Under the pieces are notes generated by a model. The model did not search any database and was not told where the DNA came from. It saw only the letters and a list, made by a program, of their open reading frames with translations. From Polynucleobacter yangtzensis (GTDB lineage Bacteria; Pseudomonadota; Gammaproteobacteria; Burkholderiales; Burkholderiaceae): DNA of 64,000 nucleotides. Positions 1 through 9,057 of the stretch are shown here, one piece after another. Position numbers and translations under genes: made by a program. The DNA is taken from positions 133,770 to 197,769 of the forward strand of contig NZ_LOJI01000035.1 in the NCBI RefSeq assembly GCF_001595965.1, written 5' to 3'. Positions within the stretch are counted from its first letter, which is position 1. Every line of letters starts with the position of its first letter.

Positions 1-614
1 CGAACGTCAGGATTAAAGAGCACAATTAACAACTCTCCTTTCACCATTTTGCGTCGCCCCATCTTTGGCTCGTGCAGGCAAAAGGTAATTAGAGCCAAGG
101 CAAATAAGACTACCGTGCCTACGATTGGGTATAACTCAATAGTTTTGCGCTGGAATAACTCACCCGCCGCAAGAACCATTGCTATAAAGCCAATTGAACC
201 CCACAAGCGCAAGCGCCCATAGCGCTTATCAAAAGAATTATCTTTGTATAAAGCATGGATAGTGGCGGACTCACCCAGGGGCATCAAACTACTCAAGATG
301 GTGTGCAGAACAAACATCCAAATGAAAAAACCAATGTAGTCTTGTAAAAAATAGATGCATAAGAAAATGAGTGCGGCCAGAGAGGCGCAAAAACGAATAA
401 TGCCAATACGATTAGACAGATAGTCTGACAACCAACCCCAGGAGAAAGGACCAACAATTCTGGTGATCTGCAACATAGACATCAGCGCCGCTATCTCAAT
501 TACGCTAAAGCCCCTCTCTAAAAAGAAGAGGCTTGCGTACGGCGATACCAATCCAACATAAGCGAAATATAAAAAGAAAAAGGACCCGAAGGCCCAGCGA
601 AGCGAAGGCGTCAT
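1..614 (-). CDS. MFS transporter, N-terminal part (cut by window edge)
   Basis: This reading frame is absent from the ORF track because it runs off the left edge. Translating the minus strand from the ATG at 614 gives an uninterrupted hydrophobic protein beginning MTPSLRWAFGSFFFLYFAYV, with successive membrane helices and a short cytoplasmic basic loop (around RRKMVKG) near the cut end. The pattern, with a typical helix-2/3 region GWLSDYLSNRIG, fits the MFS_1-like / HcaT-type family of major facilitator transporters. About 204 codons are visible, roughly half of a normal protein. The start lies 13 bp after the aroC stop codon, so it is probably the last gene of the aroC transcript. The substrate cannot be told. 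Confidence 0.8.
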   Translation of the reverse strand, partial: MTPSLRWAFGSFFFLYFAYVGLVSPYASLFFLERGFSVIEIAALMSMLQITRIVGPFSWGWLSDYLSNRIGIIRFCASLAALIFLCIYFLQDYIGFFIWMFVLHTILSSLMPLGESATIHALYKDNSFDKRYGRLRLWGSIGFIAMVLAAGELFQRKTIELYPIVGTVVLFALALITFCLHEPKMGRRKMVKGELLIVLFNPDV

Positions 615-627
615 TTAATCAGCCAAA

Positions 628-1743
628 TCAATCGCGAAAAGATCCAGGTTGTGCGGCCGGGATCGATGCAGTAGATTCTGAAACATCAGCACATTGAGCG
701 CGATGGCGTAAAGCATGATCCATCAACACTAGAGCAAGCATTGCCTCGGCAATCGGCGTTGCGCGTATACCAACGCAAGGGTCGTGACGACCCTTTGTTT
801 GAACGGTTATGGGTTTGCCATTTAGATCTACTGACTGCTTAGGACTCATAATGCTTGAGGTAGGCTTGATCGCAATGGATACGCGTAAATCCTGCCCAGT
901 ACTAATCCCGCCAAGAGTTCCGCCAGAATTGTTCGTAGCAAAACCATCTGGGTGAAGCTCATCCCCATGCTCGCTACCACGCTGAGCAACAGATTTAAAG
1001 CCTGCACCAATCTCAACACCCTTCACCGCATTAATACCCATCATGGCATGCGCAATATCAGCATCCAACTTATCAAATAATGGCTCGCCTAGACCTACCG
1101 GCACATTGCGAGCGCGAACTTCAATACGCGCGCCACAGGAGTCCCCTGCTTTGCGCAGGTCATCCATATATGTCTCAAGCTGAGGAATCATTTCTGCATT
1201 TGCAGCAAAGAAAGGATTCTTCTCGATTTCTGCGGCGTCTTTGAATGGGATTTCCAGCTCGCCTAATTGACTCATATAGCCATAGAACTCGGTGCCATAT
1301 TTTTCATGCAACCATTTTTTTGCAATCGCAGCAGCAGCTACAACTGGAGCTGTTAAACGTGCAGAAGATCTTCCACCACCTCTAGGATCGCGAATACCAT
1401 ACTTGGTTTGGTATGCATAATCTGCATGACCTGGTCTAAAGGTCTGCAAAATATCACCGTAGTCTTGGCTACGTTGATCAGTATTGCGAATTAATAGTGC
1501 AATCGGAGTACCGGTAGTTTTACCCTCAAAAACACCAGAAAGAATTTCAACCTTATCCTCTTCCTTGCGCTGAGTAACGTGTCTTGAAGTGCCGGGCTTA
1601 CGTCGATCCAAATCAAGCTGAATGTCAGCCTCAGAAAGCTCCATGCCTGGTGGGCAGCCGTCAACCACCGCTCCAATAGCCGGACCATGGGATTCACCAA
1701 AAGTGGTGACTGTAAAGAGGAGGCCTAATGTATTTCCTGACAT
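628..1743 (-). CDS. aroC: Chorismate synthase
   Basis: AroC makes chorismate from 5-enolpyruvylshikimate-3-phosphate, the last shared step of aromatic amino acid and folate synthesis, in the cytosol with reduced FMN. The 371-residue protein begins [20 protein letters not shown], the family N-terminus with the GESHG signature. It carries the RPGHADY and GRSSARLTA segments near residues 105-135 and the basic RHDPCVG stretch near residue 320. The length is usual apart from a short non-conserved C-terminal tail. The ATG at 1743 matches the family start, although no strong Shine-Dalgarno precedes it. It sits between the CBS gene (43 bp upstream) and the MFS gene (13 bp downstream), suggesting one transcript. 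Confidence 0.97.
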   Translation of the reverse strand: MSGNTLGLLFTVTTFGESHGPAIGAVVDGCPPGMELSEADIQLDLDRRKPGTSRHVTQRKEEDKVEILSGVFEGKTTGTPIALLIRNTDQRSQDYGDILQTFRPGHADYAYQTKYGIRDPRGGGRSSARLTAPVVAAAAIAKKWLHEKYGTEFYGYMSQLGELEIPFKDAAEIEKNPFFAANAEMIPQLETYMDDLRKAGDSCGARIEVRARNVPVGLGEPLFDKLDADIAHAMMGINAVKGVEIGAGFKSVAQRGSEHGDELHPDGFATNNSGGTLGGISTGQDLRVSIAIKPTSSIMSPKQSVDLNGKPITVQTKGRHDPCVGIRATPIAEAMLALVLMDHALRHRAQCADVSESTASIPAAQPGSFRD

Positions 1744-1786
1744 ACCGACATTATGTCATTTGTCAGAAAATGAGGGTAAGAACAGC

Positions 1787-2242
1787 TTAAGAGGCTGTTT
1801 TTTCAGTATCTTCAGGCCAGTCGCGAATATAGGCTTTGAGCATTGTATTTTCAAAGTCTTGGGCTTCAACTACGGATTTCGCAACGTCATAGAAAGAAAT
1901 TACACCCATCAACATCTTTTGGTCGACCACCGGCAGATATCGGGCGTGGTCAACCAACATCATGCGGCGCACTTCATCAATCTCAGTTTCCATATTGCAT
2001 GTCAGAGGCTTTTGATTCATAACTGAGCTAACTTGCAATCCTTCGAGCTTGCCATGATGCTCTGCTAATGCGGCAATAACTTCTCGGAAAGTCAGAATGC
2101 CAACCAGCTTGTCATATTCCATGACAACCAGGGAGCCAATATCGTGTTCGCTCATTACCAGAACCGCCGTTTGCAGGGCTGTATCTGGAGCTACCGTAAA
2201 CAGGGTGCTGCCCTTAACGCGCAATATGTCACGAACTTTCAT
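1787..2242 (-). CDS. Twin CBS-domain protein
   Basis: A small soluble protein made almost entirely of two CBS domains (about residues 5-60 and 75-130), modules that usually bind adenosyl ligands and sense energy or redox state. The motifs IGSLVVMEYDKLVGILTFRE and ARYLPVVDQKMLMGVISFYD are the paired sheet-helix signatures. The ORF track starts at 2260, but the ATG at 2242 is preferred because GGAG stands correctly spaced before it (GGAGATCAAATG). That gives 151 residues starting MKVRDILRVKG. No effector domain is fused, so the partner is unknown. It lies just upstream of aroC, probably co-transcribed. Confidence 0.88.
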   Translation of the reverse strand: MKVRDILRVKGSTLFTVAPDTALQTAVLVMSEHDIGSLVVMEYDKLVGILTFREVIAALAEHHGKLEGLQVSSVMNQKPLTCNMETEIDEVRRMMLVDHARYLPVVDQKMLMGVISFYDVAKSVVEAQDFENTMLKAYIRDWPEDTEKTAS

Positions 2243-2321
2243 TTGATCTCCAAAAAACAATGCATTTATGTGTTCAATATAGACTTAAGACCACTCTGAA
2301 TCAAGGGTTAAGTCATTACTT

Positions 2322-3801
<1,480 letters not shown>

Positions 3802-3818
3802 GGCATTTAAAGCGCGTC

Positions 3819-4205
3819 ATGATTAAAAAGATCCTCGATAAGAATCCCTACCAACTCATAGCTACTGCTGCGTTTGTAGACTTATTCATTCTTTGTGTGG
3901 CTTGGGAGTGGTTCATATCGCCCCTACGCCCTGGTGGATCCTGGCTAATACTTAAAGGTATTCCATTGTTGTTTGCCATTCCCGGCCTATGGAAGGGAAA
4001 TGTCTACACCATGCAGTGGGCCTCAATGTTGATCTTGCTGTATGTCACTGAAGGCTTAGTGCGCATTCTAGAAACTGGCGCTAACTTTTGGCTTGCTGCG
4101 ATTGAAACGTTAATCGCAACTATTGGTTTTATTTGCTTGTTAATGTATTTAAAGCCAATTAAAAAAGAGGCTAAAGCTTTAAAGAAGATTTCTGCAGAAA
4201 AATAA
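3819..4205 (+). CDS. DUF2069 family membrane protein
   Basis: A 128-residue protein with about four hydrophobic helices and a lysine-rich C-terminus (KPIKKEAKALKKISAEK). It matches the DUF2069 pattern of small inner-membrane proteins that commonly sit beside wrbA in proteobacteria; the conserved stretch here is WEWFISPLRPGGSWLILKG. No catalytic residues are evident and the function is unknown. It lies 17 bp after wrbA and 4 bp before the next gene, so the three are probably translated from one message. The Shine-Dalgarno is weak, compatible with coupling to wrbA. Confidence 0.85.
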   Translation: MIKKILDKNPYQLIATAAFVDLFILCVAWEWFISPLRPGGSWLILKGIPLLFAIPGLWKGNVYTMQWASMLILLYVTEGLVRILETGANFWLAAIETLIATIGFICLLMYLKPIKKEAKALKKISAEK

Positions 4206-4209
4206 AGCA

Positions 4210-5625
4210 ATGCAAAACTTCATCAATCAACTATCCGAGGTTCTTGAGAGAAAATATATTTTGACTCAAGATGAAGATAAAGCACCCTACCTAACCGATT
4301 GGCGAAAACGATTTACTGGAAAAGCATTAGCCGTTCTATTGCCTAGCACTAGTAATGAAGTTGCAGCAATCGTGCAGTTGTGTGCTCAGCACCAAATTGC
4401 ACTGGTTCCGCAAGGTGGGCATACTGGTTTTTGTGGCGGCGCTACTCCAGACAATAGCGGTAAGCAAGTAATACTTAATCTCAAGCGAATGAATCAAATT
4501 CGCGAGATTGATATCGCAAACCAAACGATTACCCTCGAGGCTGGTTGCATCTTGCAAGCCGTACAAGAAAAGGCTGCAGAGAATGGCTATCTGTTCCCGC
4601 TTAGTCTTGGTGCCGAGGGTAGCTGCATGATTGGCGGCAACCTCGCAACCAATGCAGGCGGAACTAACGTTTTGCGCTATGGGAACACACGGGATCTATG
4701 CCTGGGACTTGAAGTAGTCACTGCCAAAGGAGAGATTTGGAACGGTATTAAAGGATTGCGTAAAGACAATACAGGCTATGACTTGCGTGACCTATTTATT
4801 GGATCAGAAGGCACGCTTGGCATTATCACGGCAGCAGTTATGAAGCTTTACCCCCTACCTGTTTCGCAATGGACAACCTTAGTTGCTTGCGAGAACATTG
4901 CATCGACTATTGCGTTGCTAACTCTCTTTCAAAAACGGGCAAACTCTTTGCTTACGGGTTTTGAAATGATGACTCGAGAATCGCTGGATCTAAATGAAAA
5001 GCACTTTCCGCAAATGGCAAACCCTTTGCAAGGAAATCCGCCATATACAGTCTTGATCGAATTGTCAGATCACGAAAGCGAAGAACACGTTAGGCAACTT
5101 CTTGAAACCATTCTGGAGGATGCTTTTGAAAAATCAATTATTAGCGATGCGGTAATCGCCAGCAACCTAACTCAAGCTAATTCGTTTTGGCATATGCGTG
5201 AACACATCACACTTGCGCAAGCCGAAGAAGGCGCTAATCTGAAACATGACATTACCATCCCCCTTTCTTCCCTTGATAACTTTATTCGGGAGACTGATGA
5301 ATTAATGAGAGAAAAGTTTCCGGGTGTCAGAATCATCAATTTTGGACACCTCGGCGATGGCAATCTACATTACAACATCGCCCCGCCCTTGGGCGCAGAC
5401 CCAAAAACCTTTAACGAAACCAACGAAAAGCTCATACATGAGCTGGTCTATGGCCAGGTTGAGAAATGCAAAGGTTCCATCTCTGCAGAACATGGGGTTG
5501 GACAGCTCAAATTAGATGATCTAAGGGGTCACAAGGGCGAGGTTGCCCACAACCTTATGAAGGCGCTCAAAACGGCTCTAGACCCCCAAAATATTCTTAA
5601 TCCCCATAAAGTTGTCTCCATTTAA
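4210..5625 (+). CDS. FAD-binding oxidoreductase, D-2-hydroxyacid dehydrogenase type (GlcD-like)
   Basis: A 471-residue flavoprotein of the vanillyl-alcohol-oxidase superfamily. The N-terminal FAD-binding domain (FAD_binding_4) holds PQGGHTGFCGGATP near residue 72, GGNLATNAGG near residue 142 and GSEGTLGIIT near residue 200. The C-terminal FAD-oxidase domain carries FGHLGDGNLHYN and SISAEHGVGQLK, the metal- and substrate-binding motifs of D-lactate, D-2-hydroxyglutarate and glycolate dehydrogenases. It probably oxidises a D-2-hydroxyacid to the 2-oxoacid and passes electrons to the respiratory chain; the exact acid cannot be read from sequence. No GlcE or GlcF partner is adjacent, which favours a single-subunit D-lactate or D-2-hydroxyglutarate dehydrogenase. 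Confidence 0.9.
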   Translation: MQNFINQLSEVLERKYILTQDEDKAPYLTDWRKRFTGKALAVLLPSTSNEVAAIVQLCAQHQIALVPQGGHTGFCGGATPDNSGKQVILNLKRMNQIREIDIANQTITLEAGCILQAVQEKAAENGYLFPLSLGAEGSCMIGGNLATNAGGTNVLRYGNTRDLCLGLEVVTAKGEIWNGIKGLRKDNTGYDLRDLFIGSEGTLGIITAAVMKLYPLPVSQWTTLVACENIASTIALLTLFQKRANSLLTGFEMMTRESLDLNEKHFPQMANPLQGNPPYTVLIELSDHESEEHVRQLLETILEDAFEKSIISDAVIASNLTQANSFWHMREHITLAQAEEGANLKHDITIPLSSLDNFIRETDELMREKFPGVRIINFGHLGDGNLHYNIAPPLGADPKTFNETNEKLIHELVYGQVEKCKGSISAEHGVGQLKLDDLRGHKGEVAHNLMKALKTALDPQNILNPHKVVSI

Positions 5626-5715
5626 GGAAATTAAGTAGTTTTTTGATAAATATTTTGTAATTCATGTCATCTCGACCCCTTTTTCATGCGTTGTATGGTC
5701 ATGGAGGTGACAAAA

Positions 5716-5901
5716 ATGTCAACAAGACTCAAACGTTGGGCCCGTGCAATTCAACAGATCGACTTGTCCAAAAGGACGCCTGAAGTAGCGATTGGCTATT
5801 TAGATAGCAAATATCGCGATATCGCCTGGCGCTACATCCGTATCCTAGGCTTTGAACGCACGATCAGCTTCATGGCTAGCAACAACTTTCACCCAGAGTG
5901 A
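5716..5901 (+). CDS. Small basic protein of unknown function (61 aa)
   Basis: The ORF track begins at 5686, but GGAGGTGA (5703-5710), an almost perfect anti-16S match, sits five bases before the ATG at 5716, so that start is chosen. The product, MSTRLKRWARAIQQIDLSKR onward, is 61 residues, Arg/Lys-rich at the N-terminus, predicted mostly helical, with no signal peptide, membrane segment or cysteine. I recognise no family. A strong intrinsic terminator follows directly. The strong ribosome binding site, the private terminator and the position in a 330-bp space between larger genes argue that it is real and well expressed. Function is unknown; a nucleic-acid-binding role is only a guess from its charge. 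Confidence 0.75.
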   Translation: MSTRLKRWARAIQQIDLSKRTPEVAIGYLDSKYRDIAWRYIRILGFERTISFMASNNFHPE

Positions 5902-5908
5902 TGATTGA

Positions 5909-5946
5909 AAAAACCCTAAATGTATGATTTATTTAGGGTTTTTTTA
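5909..5946 (+). terminator. Intrinsic terminator after the 61-aa gene
   Basis: The arms AACCCTAAAT and ATTTAGGGTT form a 10-bp stem with a short loop, followed by a run of seven or more T on the plus strand. It starts within about ten bases of the small gene's stop codon. A-residues before the stem mean it could also act on minus-strand transcripts, but the dehalogenase-like gene on that strand ends further downstream of it at 5957. Confidence 0.88.
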
Positions 5947-5956
5947 CTTCGATCTT

Positions 5957-6853
5957 TTACCTGAAAAAGTCCCTAGCCTCATCTATTAATAGGCCCGGGA
6001 TCTCCTCTGGGATGTAATGACCACTGGGTACAGCTCTACCTGTGACGTTCGCTGCTACGCTTCGCCAGTCATCAAGTGGCTTAAAGCACTGATTGACTAG
6101 TCCATGCTCCCCCCAGAGAACCTTTAGAGGCATTTTTAATTGAATGCCCGTAGCACGGTCTGAACGATCGTGAATCAAATCAATTGAGGCTGCAGCGCGA
6201 TAATCCTCGCACATTGCATGCATGCATTCAGTGTTGCTAGCGCCAGCTAAATATTCTGCCCATCTATCAGCTGAAAATATACCCGTACCGGCATGACGAC
6301 CCATATGATTTTTTAACCAATACCCTGGGTTTGCACCAATCATCGTTTCAGGCACTGGCTCGGGTTGAATTAAGAAAAACCAATGCCAATAGCCTTTTGC
6401 AAATGCCATGGTTGAGCCTTCATACATCGTTAATGTTGGAGAAATATCCAGAACCATTAAGCGAAGTACGCTCTTAGGAAAATCTAGAGCCAAACGATGA
6501 GAAACCCGCCCACCTCTATCGTGCCCAAGCAAAAAGAATTGATCAAATCCCAACGCCCGCATTAGCGAATGTTGATCTGCAGCCATTGAGCGTTTTGAAT
6601 AGGTGGAATGATCTTTTTTGCCATGAGGCTTTGAAGATGAGCCATAGCCCCTAAGATCTGCAGCAACAACTGTAAAATGTTTCGCCAACTCAGGAGCAAC
6701 TTGACTCCAAATTGCTTTGGTTTGAGGAAAGCCATGTAACAACAATAAGGGTGGACCGCTGCCACCAATTAAATAAGCAATTTCAATTGGACCGTCATCC
6801 AATGAAACGGTAATCTTATTTTCTGTAAATCCAGGAAAAGAAACTGCCATCAT
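5957..6853 (-). CDS. Haloacetate (fluoroacetate) dehalogenase-like alpha/beta hydrolase
   Basis: A 298-residue alpha/beta hydrolase. The nucleophile elbow reads GHDRGGR, with aspartate (D112) where esterases have serine, as in haloalkane and haloacetate dehalogenases. Compared from memory with fluoroacetate dehalogenase, every functional residue has a counterpart: D112 nucleophile, R113 and R116 for the carboxylate, D136 acid, H157, W158 and Y218 for the halide, H279 base (in SGHYIPEE). The oxyanion region HGFPQTKAIW is also present. It therefore probably hydrolyses 2-haloacetates to glycolate (EC 3.8.1.3 type), though epoxide-hydrolase-like activity cannot be excluded. The start is MM; either ATG may serve. 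It is a single-gene unit with a terminator upstream. Confidence 0.82.
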   Translation of the reverse strand: MMAVSFPGFTENKITVSLDDGPIEIAYLIGGSGPPLLLLHGFPQTKAIWSQVAPELAKHFTVVAADLRGYGSSSKPHGKKDHSTYSKRSMAADQHSLMRALGFDQFFLLGHDRGGRVSHRLALDFPKSVLRLMVLDISPTLTMYEGSTMAFAKGYWHWFFLIQPEPVPETMIGANPGYWLKNHMGRHAGTGIFSADRWAEYLAGASNTECMHAMCEDYRAAASIDLIHDRSDRATGIQLKMPLKVLWGEHGLVNQCFKPLDDWRSVAANVTGRAVPSGHYIPEEIPGLLIDEARDFFR

Positions 6854-6862
6854 TCACCCAAT

Positions 6863-6888
6863 AAAAAAGAGCCTCGACAGAGGCTCTT
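6863..6888 (-). terminator. Intrinsic terminator after the EF-hand gene
   Basis: A perfect 9-bp stem AAGAGCCTC / GAGGCTCTT with a 4-base loop is followed by a T-run when read on the minus strand. It lies 15 bp beyond the EF-hand gene stop and just before the start of the dehalogenase-like gene, so it separates the two transcripts. Confidence 0.88.
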
Positions 6889-6902
6889 GAGTTTTCATAC
6901 GA

Positions 6903-7157
6903 TTATTTATTTGCCATTGCCTGAATTTCAGCAACAGTAACGTAACCCTTATTTGAAGAGTCGATATAACTAAAGTTGCTGTATATGCGAGGCATACATC
7001 CCTTGGCCTCTTCCTTGGTTAGCCTCCCATCTTTATTGGTGTCACACTTTGCAAAACGCTCAACAATTTCCTGGTCACGAGATGCTTCATCTGCATGAGC
7101 CAGTAAGGGTGCTGCTAGCAAAATGCTGAGTGCTAAAACAAAGGATGACATTTTCAT
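6903..7157 (-). CDS. Exported EF-hand protein
   Basis: An 84-residue protein with a signal peptide (MKMSSFVLALSILLAAPLLA, cleavage near AHA-DE) and a mature part of about 60 residues. Residues around 38-50 read DTNKDGRLTKEE, a canonical EF-hand loop with Asp, Asn and Asp at positions 1, 3 and 5 and Glu at position 12. A second, degenerate loop, DSSNKGYVTVAE, follows. It is probably a periplasmic calcium-binding protein; the partner is unknown. It is 9 bp downstream of the DUF3313 lipoprotein gene, so the two are probably co-transcribed, ending at the terminator at 6863-6888. Confidence 0.85.
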   Translation of the reverse strand: MKMSSFVLALSILLAAPLLAHADEASRDQEIVERFAKCDTNKDGRLTKEEAKGCMPRIYSNFSYIDSSNKGYVTVAEIQAMANK

Positions 7158-7166
7158 GTGGAGTAC

Positions 7167-7850
7167 TTATTTACCAGTTGGAGTTGGATTGGCTGATGTT
7201 TCTAATGCAGTGCGAACTACCTTTTTAGCCATGGCAATGAAAGAGTCTGCGGAACCCGCATTTGTTCGGAAGGATTCGCCTTGAACGGTAATTAAACCCT
7301 CGCCCAATAGTTGTTTAGATTGACTATCGGTAATTTTACTTTCGACTAATAGTGCAGGTGTTTTGGCATTAACACCACCAGCATAAGCAGCAGCATTCAT
7401 TGCTAAGCCAATAGGAGTGAAATTCCAAGGCTGCAAACTATTAGCGGAGCTTTCTGCTCCAGTAATGCCAACTGAAATACGCGCTACTCCTGGACCAGGT
7501 TTAGTGACAATGCGAATATTGCCGCGCGAATTTACAGCTTCAACCATCGATTCCTGTAATGCTGCTTTTGCTTTATTTATCAACTCAAGACTGACATCTT
7601 TGGTTGCATTTTGATTCAAGTAAATTGGATCAAGAATGACGGCTGTATATGCTCCTGGGTTTACACCCGAAACACGATATCTCCAAACTCGTGTATCGCT
7701 GTCGCTTGTCGCCATTGGAACCAAAAGGTTGTAATCAGGCAAAAATCCAGATCTCGGCATTGATTCAGTCGCTAATTTCGGCGCGTTACTGCAAGCAGAC
7801 AAAGCAATTGCTGTAGCAAAAGAGACTAGCAATACATTCATTTTTTTCAT
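7167..7850 (-). CDS. DUF3313-type lipoprotein
   Basis: A 227-residue exported lipoprotein. The signal ends in the lipobox LSAC, so the mature N-terminal cysteine is predicted to be lipidated. The body resembles DUF3313 proteins (phrases such as SGFLPDYNLLVP near the start and YTAVILDPIYL near residue 70), whose role is unknown. Residue 2 after the cysteine is serine, which favours outer-membrane sorting by the Lol rule. It is upstream of the EF-hand gene in the same orientation with only 9 bp between them. Confidence 0.82.
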   Translation of the reverse strand: MKKMNVLLVSFATAIALSACSNAPKLATESMPRSGFLPDYNLLVPMATSDSDTRVWRYRVSGVNPGAYTAVILDPIYLNQNATKDVSLELINKAKAALQESMVEAVNSRGNIRIVTKPGPGVARISVGITGAESSANSLQPWNFTPIGLAMNAAAYAGGVNAKTPALLVESKITDSQSKQLLGEGLITVQGESFRTNAGSADSFIAMAKKVVRTALETSANPTPTGK

Positions 7851-7915
7851 AGCGTTTCCATGGGTTAATTACTTGGTTAGGGATTTCTGATACAGAAGAT
7901 CATACCTACTTCAAA

Positions 7916-8278
7916 TTATTCTGGTGCGGGGCAAGGCAATGTTCCGCCAGTCTTTTTATGAATCTGAGGCTTGCAATCATATTGAGCGGGAATCATTGTC
8001 CTAGGTTCTGATGCTGCAATGCCTTGAGTGGCTGCTGCAGGAGCGGTGGTGACTGAGCTATTTGCAACAGGCACAGCCTTTGCAGGTGCTAACCCCACAT
8101 CTCTGTAGAAGGCCTTATCAGATCCGGGGCATGGCATGAGAGCACCTGTTTTTGGATTAACAACATCTTTGCACTGTGGATTGGCCTCAAGTCTTGCTTC
8201 CAATTTGGCTACCGAGCATGCACAAAGCAAAAAAATGAGGCTCAGCAATGAGCAAATCTTGAGGGAAATAATATTCAT
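7916..8278 (-). CDS. Small lipoprotein with a duplicated Cys-Pro motif
   Basis: A 120-residue protein with a signal peptide ending in the lipobox LCAC. The mature part has two related ends: CKDVVNPKTGALMPCPGSDK near residues 37-56 and CKPQIHKKTGGTLPCPAPE at the C-terminus, separated by a low-complexity Ala/Thr/Val/Pro linker. Both repeats follow a CK..(N/H)xKTG..xPCP pattern, so each could form a small disulphide-closed turn. I do not recognise a named family. It lies 65 bp upstream of the DUF3313 gene and may belong to the same transcript of cell-envelope proteins. Confidence 0.75.
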   Translation of the reverse strand: MNIISLKICSLLSLIFLLCACSVAKLEARLEANPQCKDVVNPKTGALMPCPGSDKAFYRDVGLAPAKAVPVANSSVTTAPAAATQGIAASEPRTMIPAQYDCKPQIHKKTGGTLPCPAPE

Positions 8279-8354
8279 CGCTGCATTCTATGCCACTGCA
8301 AACCATATAAAAGGCATTTAGGCCACAATTTAGAGCATGAAATCAAAGAGGAGG

Positions 8355-8431
<77 letters not shown>

Positions 8432-8469
8432 TGAGTACTGGGACTGAAAATCGTAAAACAAAGAGAAAG

Positions 8470-8546
8470 TGGTCGGAGTACAAGGATTCGAACCTTGGAC
8501 CCCCTGCTCCCAAAGCAGGTGCGCTACCAGGCTGCGCTACACTCCG
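8470..8546 (-). tRNA. tRNA-Pro (anticodon TGG)
   Basis: The minus strand gives acceptor CGGAGTG/TACTCCG, D stem GCGC/GCGC, anticodon loop TTTGGGA with anticodon TGG, T arm CAAGG-TTCGAAT-CCTTG, discriminator A and an encoded CCA. The anticodon can read all four CCN codons by wobble. Its transcript continues into tRNA-Arg. Confidence 0.97.
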
Positions 8547-8557
8547 ACGGAAACGAT

Positions 8558-8587
8558 ATTCTACACCGAGAGCGCTATTGCAGGCAA
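8558..8587 (-). promoter_or_regulatory. Candidate sigma-70 promoter of the tRNA-Pro/tRNA-Arg unit
   Basis: On the minus strand, TTGCCT (8587-8582) is followed after 18 bp by TAGAAT (8563-8558), about eleven bases before the tRNA-Pro 5' end. The spacing and hexamers are close to consensus. This is inference from pattern only. Confidence 0.55.
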
Positions 8588-8606
8588 ATCCTGTAAGATT
8601 CATGCC

Positions 8607-8975
8607 ATGGTTGCCTATTTTTCAAGCAAATTTAAGAAGCAAATTCAAGTTGGCCTGAGCATTGCTTTGCTTGCATTTTGCTTGCTGGGAACCCGCTGGG
8701 TAGGCCTTTCTCATAGTATTTCGCATGCGAATTTCCAAAGCCAAACTGAAATAAGCTCGACTGCGGTTGATGCAGCACCATCTCAAAATCACAATTCAGA
8801 CGTGTGCCATTTATTCGATGCGCTTACCTTGGCTGGATTTGTTGCCGCTGACACAATCAATCCCGTAGTACACAGCAACCATGCCAATCATTCGGTCGGG
8901 TTCGATACCTACTACATAGCTCAAGCCTTTATTGAGCACTATCAATCAAGAGCGCCACCAACCCTTCTTTCATAA
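8607..8975 (+). CDS. His-rich exported small protein upstream of a TonB receptor
   Basis: The ORF track opens inside tRNA-Pro, so the first plausible start outside it, the ATG at 8607 (MVAYFSSKFKKQIQVGL), is used; this gives 122 residues. An N-terminal hydrophobic helix (SIALLAFCLLG) follows a basic segment, as in a signal peptide or anchor. The rest is rich in histidine (SHSISH, CHLF, VHSNHANH) with a single mature cysteine in DVCHLFDAL. It resembles, weakly, the short DUF2946-type proteins encoded before metal-linked TonB receptors in betaproteobacteria. The receptor gene follows 82 bp downstream. A periplasmic metal-handling role is inferred from composition and context. Confidence 0.7.
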   Translation: MVAYFSSKFKKQIQVGLSIALLAFCLLGTRWVGLSHSISHANFQSQTEISSTAVDAAPSQNHNSDVCHLFDALTLAGFVAADTINPVVHSNHANHSVGFDTYYIAQAFIEHYQSRAPPTLLS

Positions 8976-9020
8976 ATCGCTATAGAGATTAGATCCAGCA
9001 TCTAGTTAAAGATTTATTTG

Positions 9021-9041
9021 CTTGCATCACTTGGTTGCAAG
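9021..9041 (+). promoter_or_regulatory. Inverted repeat in the TonB-receptor leader
   Basis: CTTGCA and TGCAAG form a perfect 6-bp inverted repeat with a 9-base spacer, ending 16 bp before the receptor ATG. It may be an operator or a 5'-UTR hairpin that borders the ribosome binding site. No known metal-regulator box is recognised in it. Confidence 0.35.
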
Positions 9042-9057
9042 AATTAAAGGGTTTCAA

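Noticed and set aside
1779-1801. Hairpin AACAGC...GCTGTT followed by T6 on the plus strand near the CBS gene end
   Set aside because: No plus-strand gene ends there and the T-run lies inside the CBS coding region, so it is probably chance.
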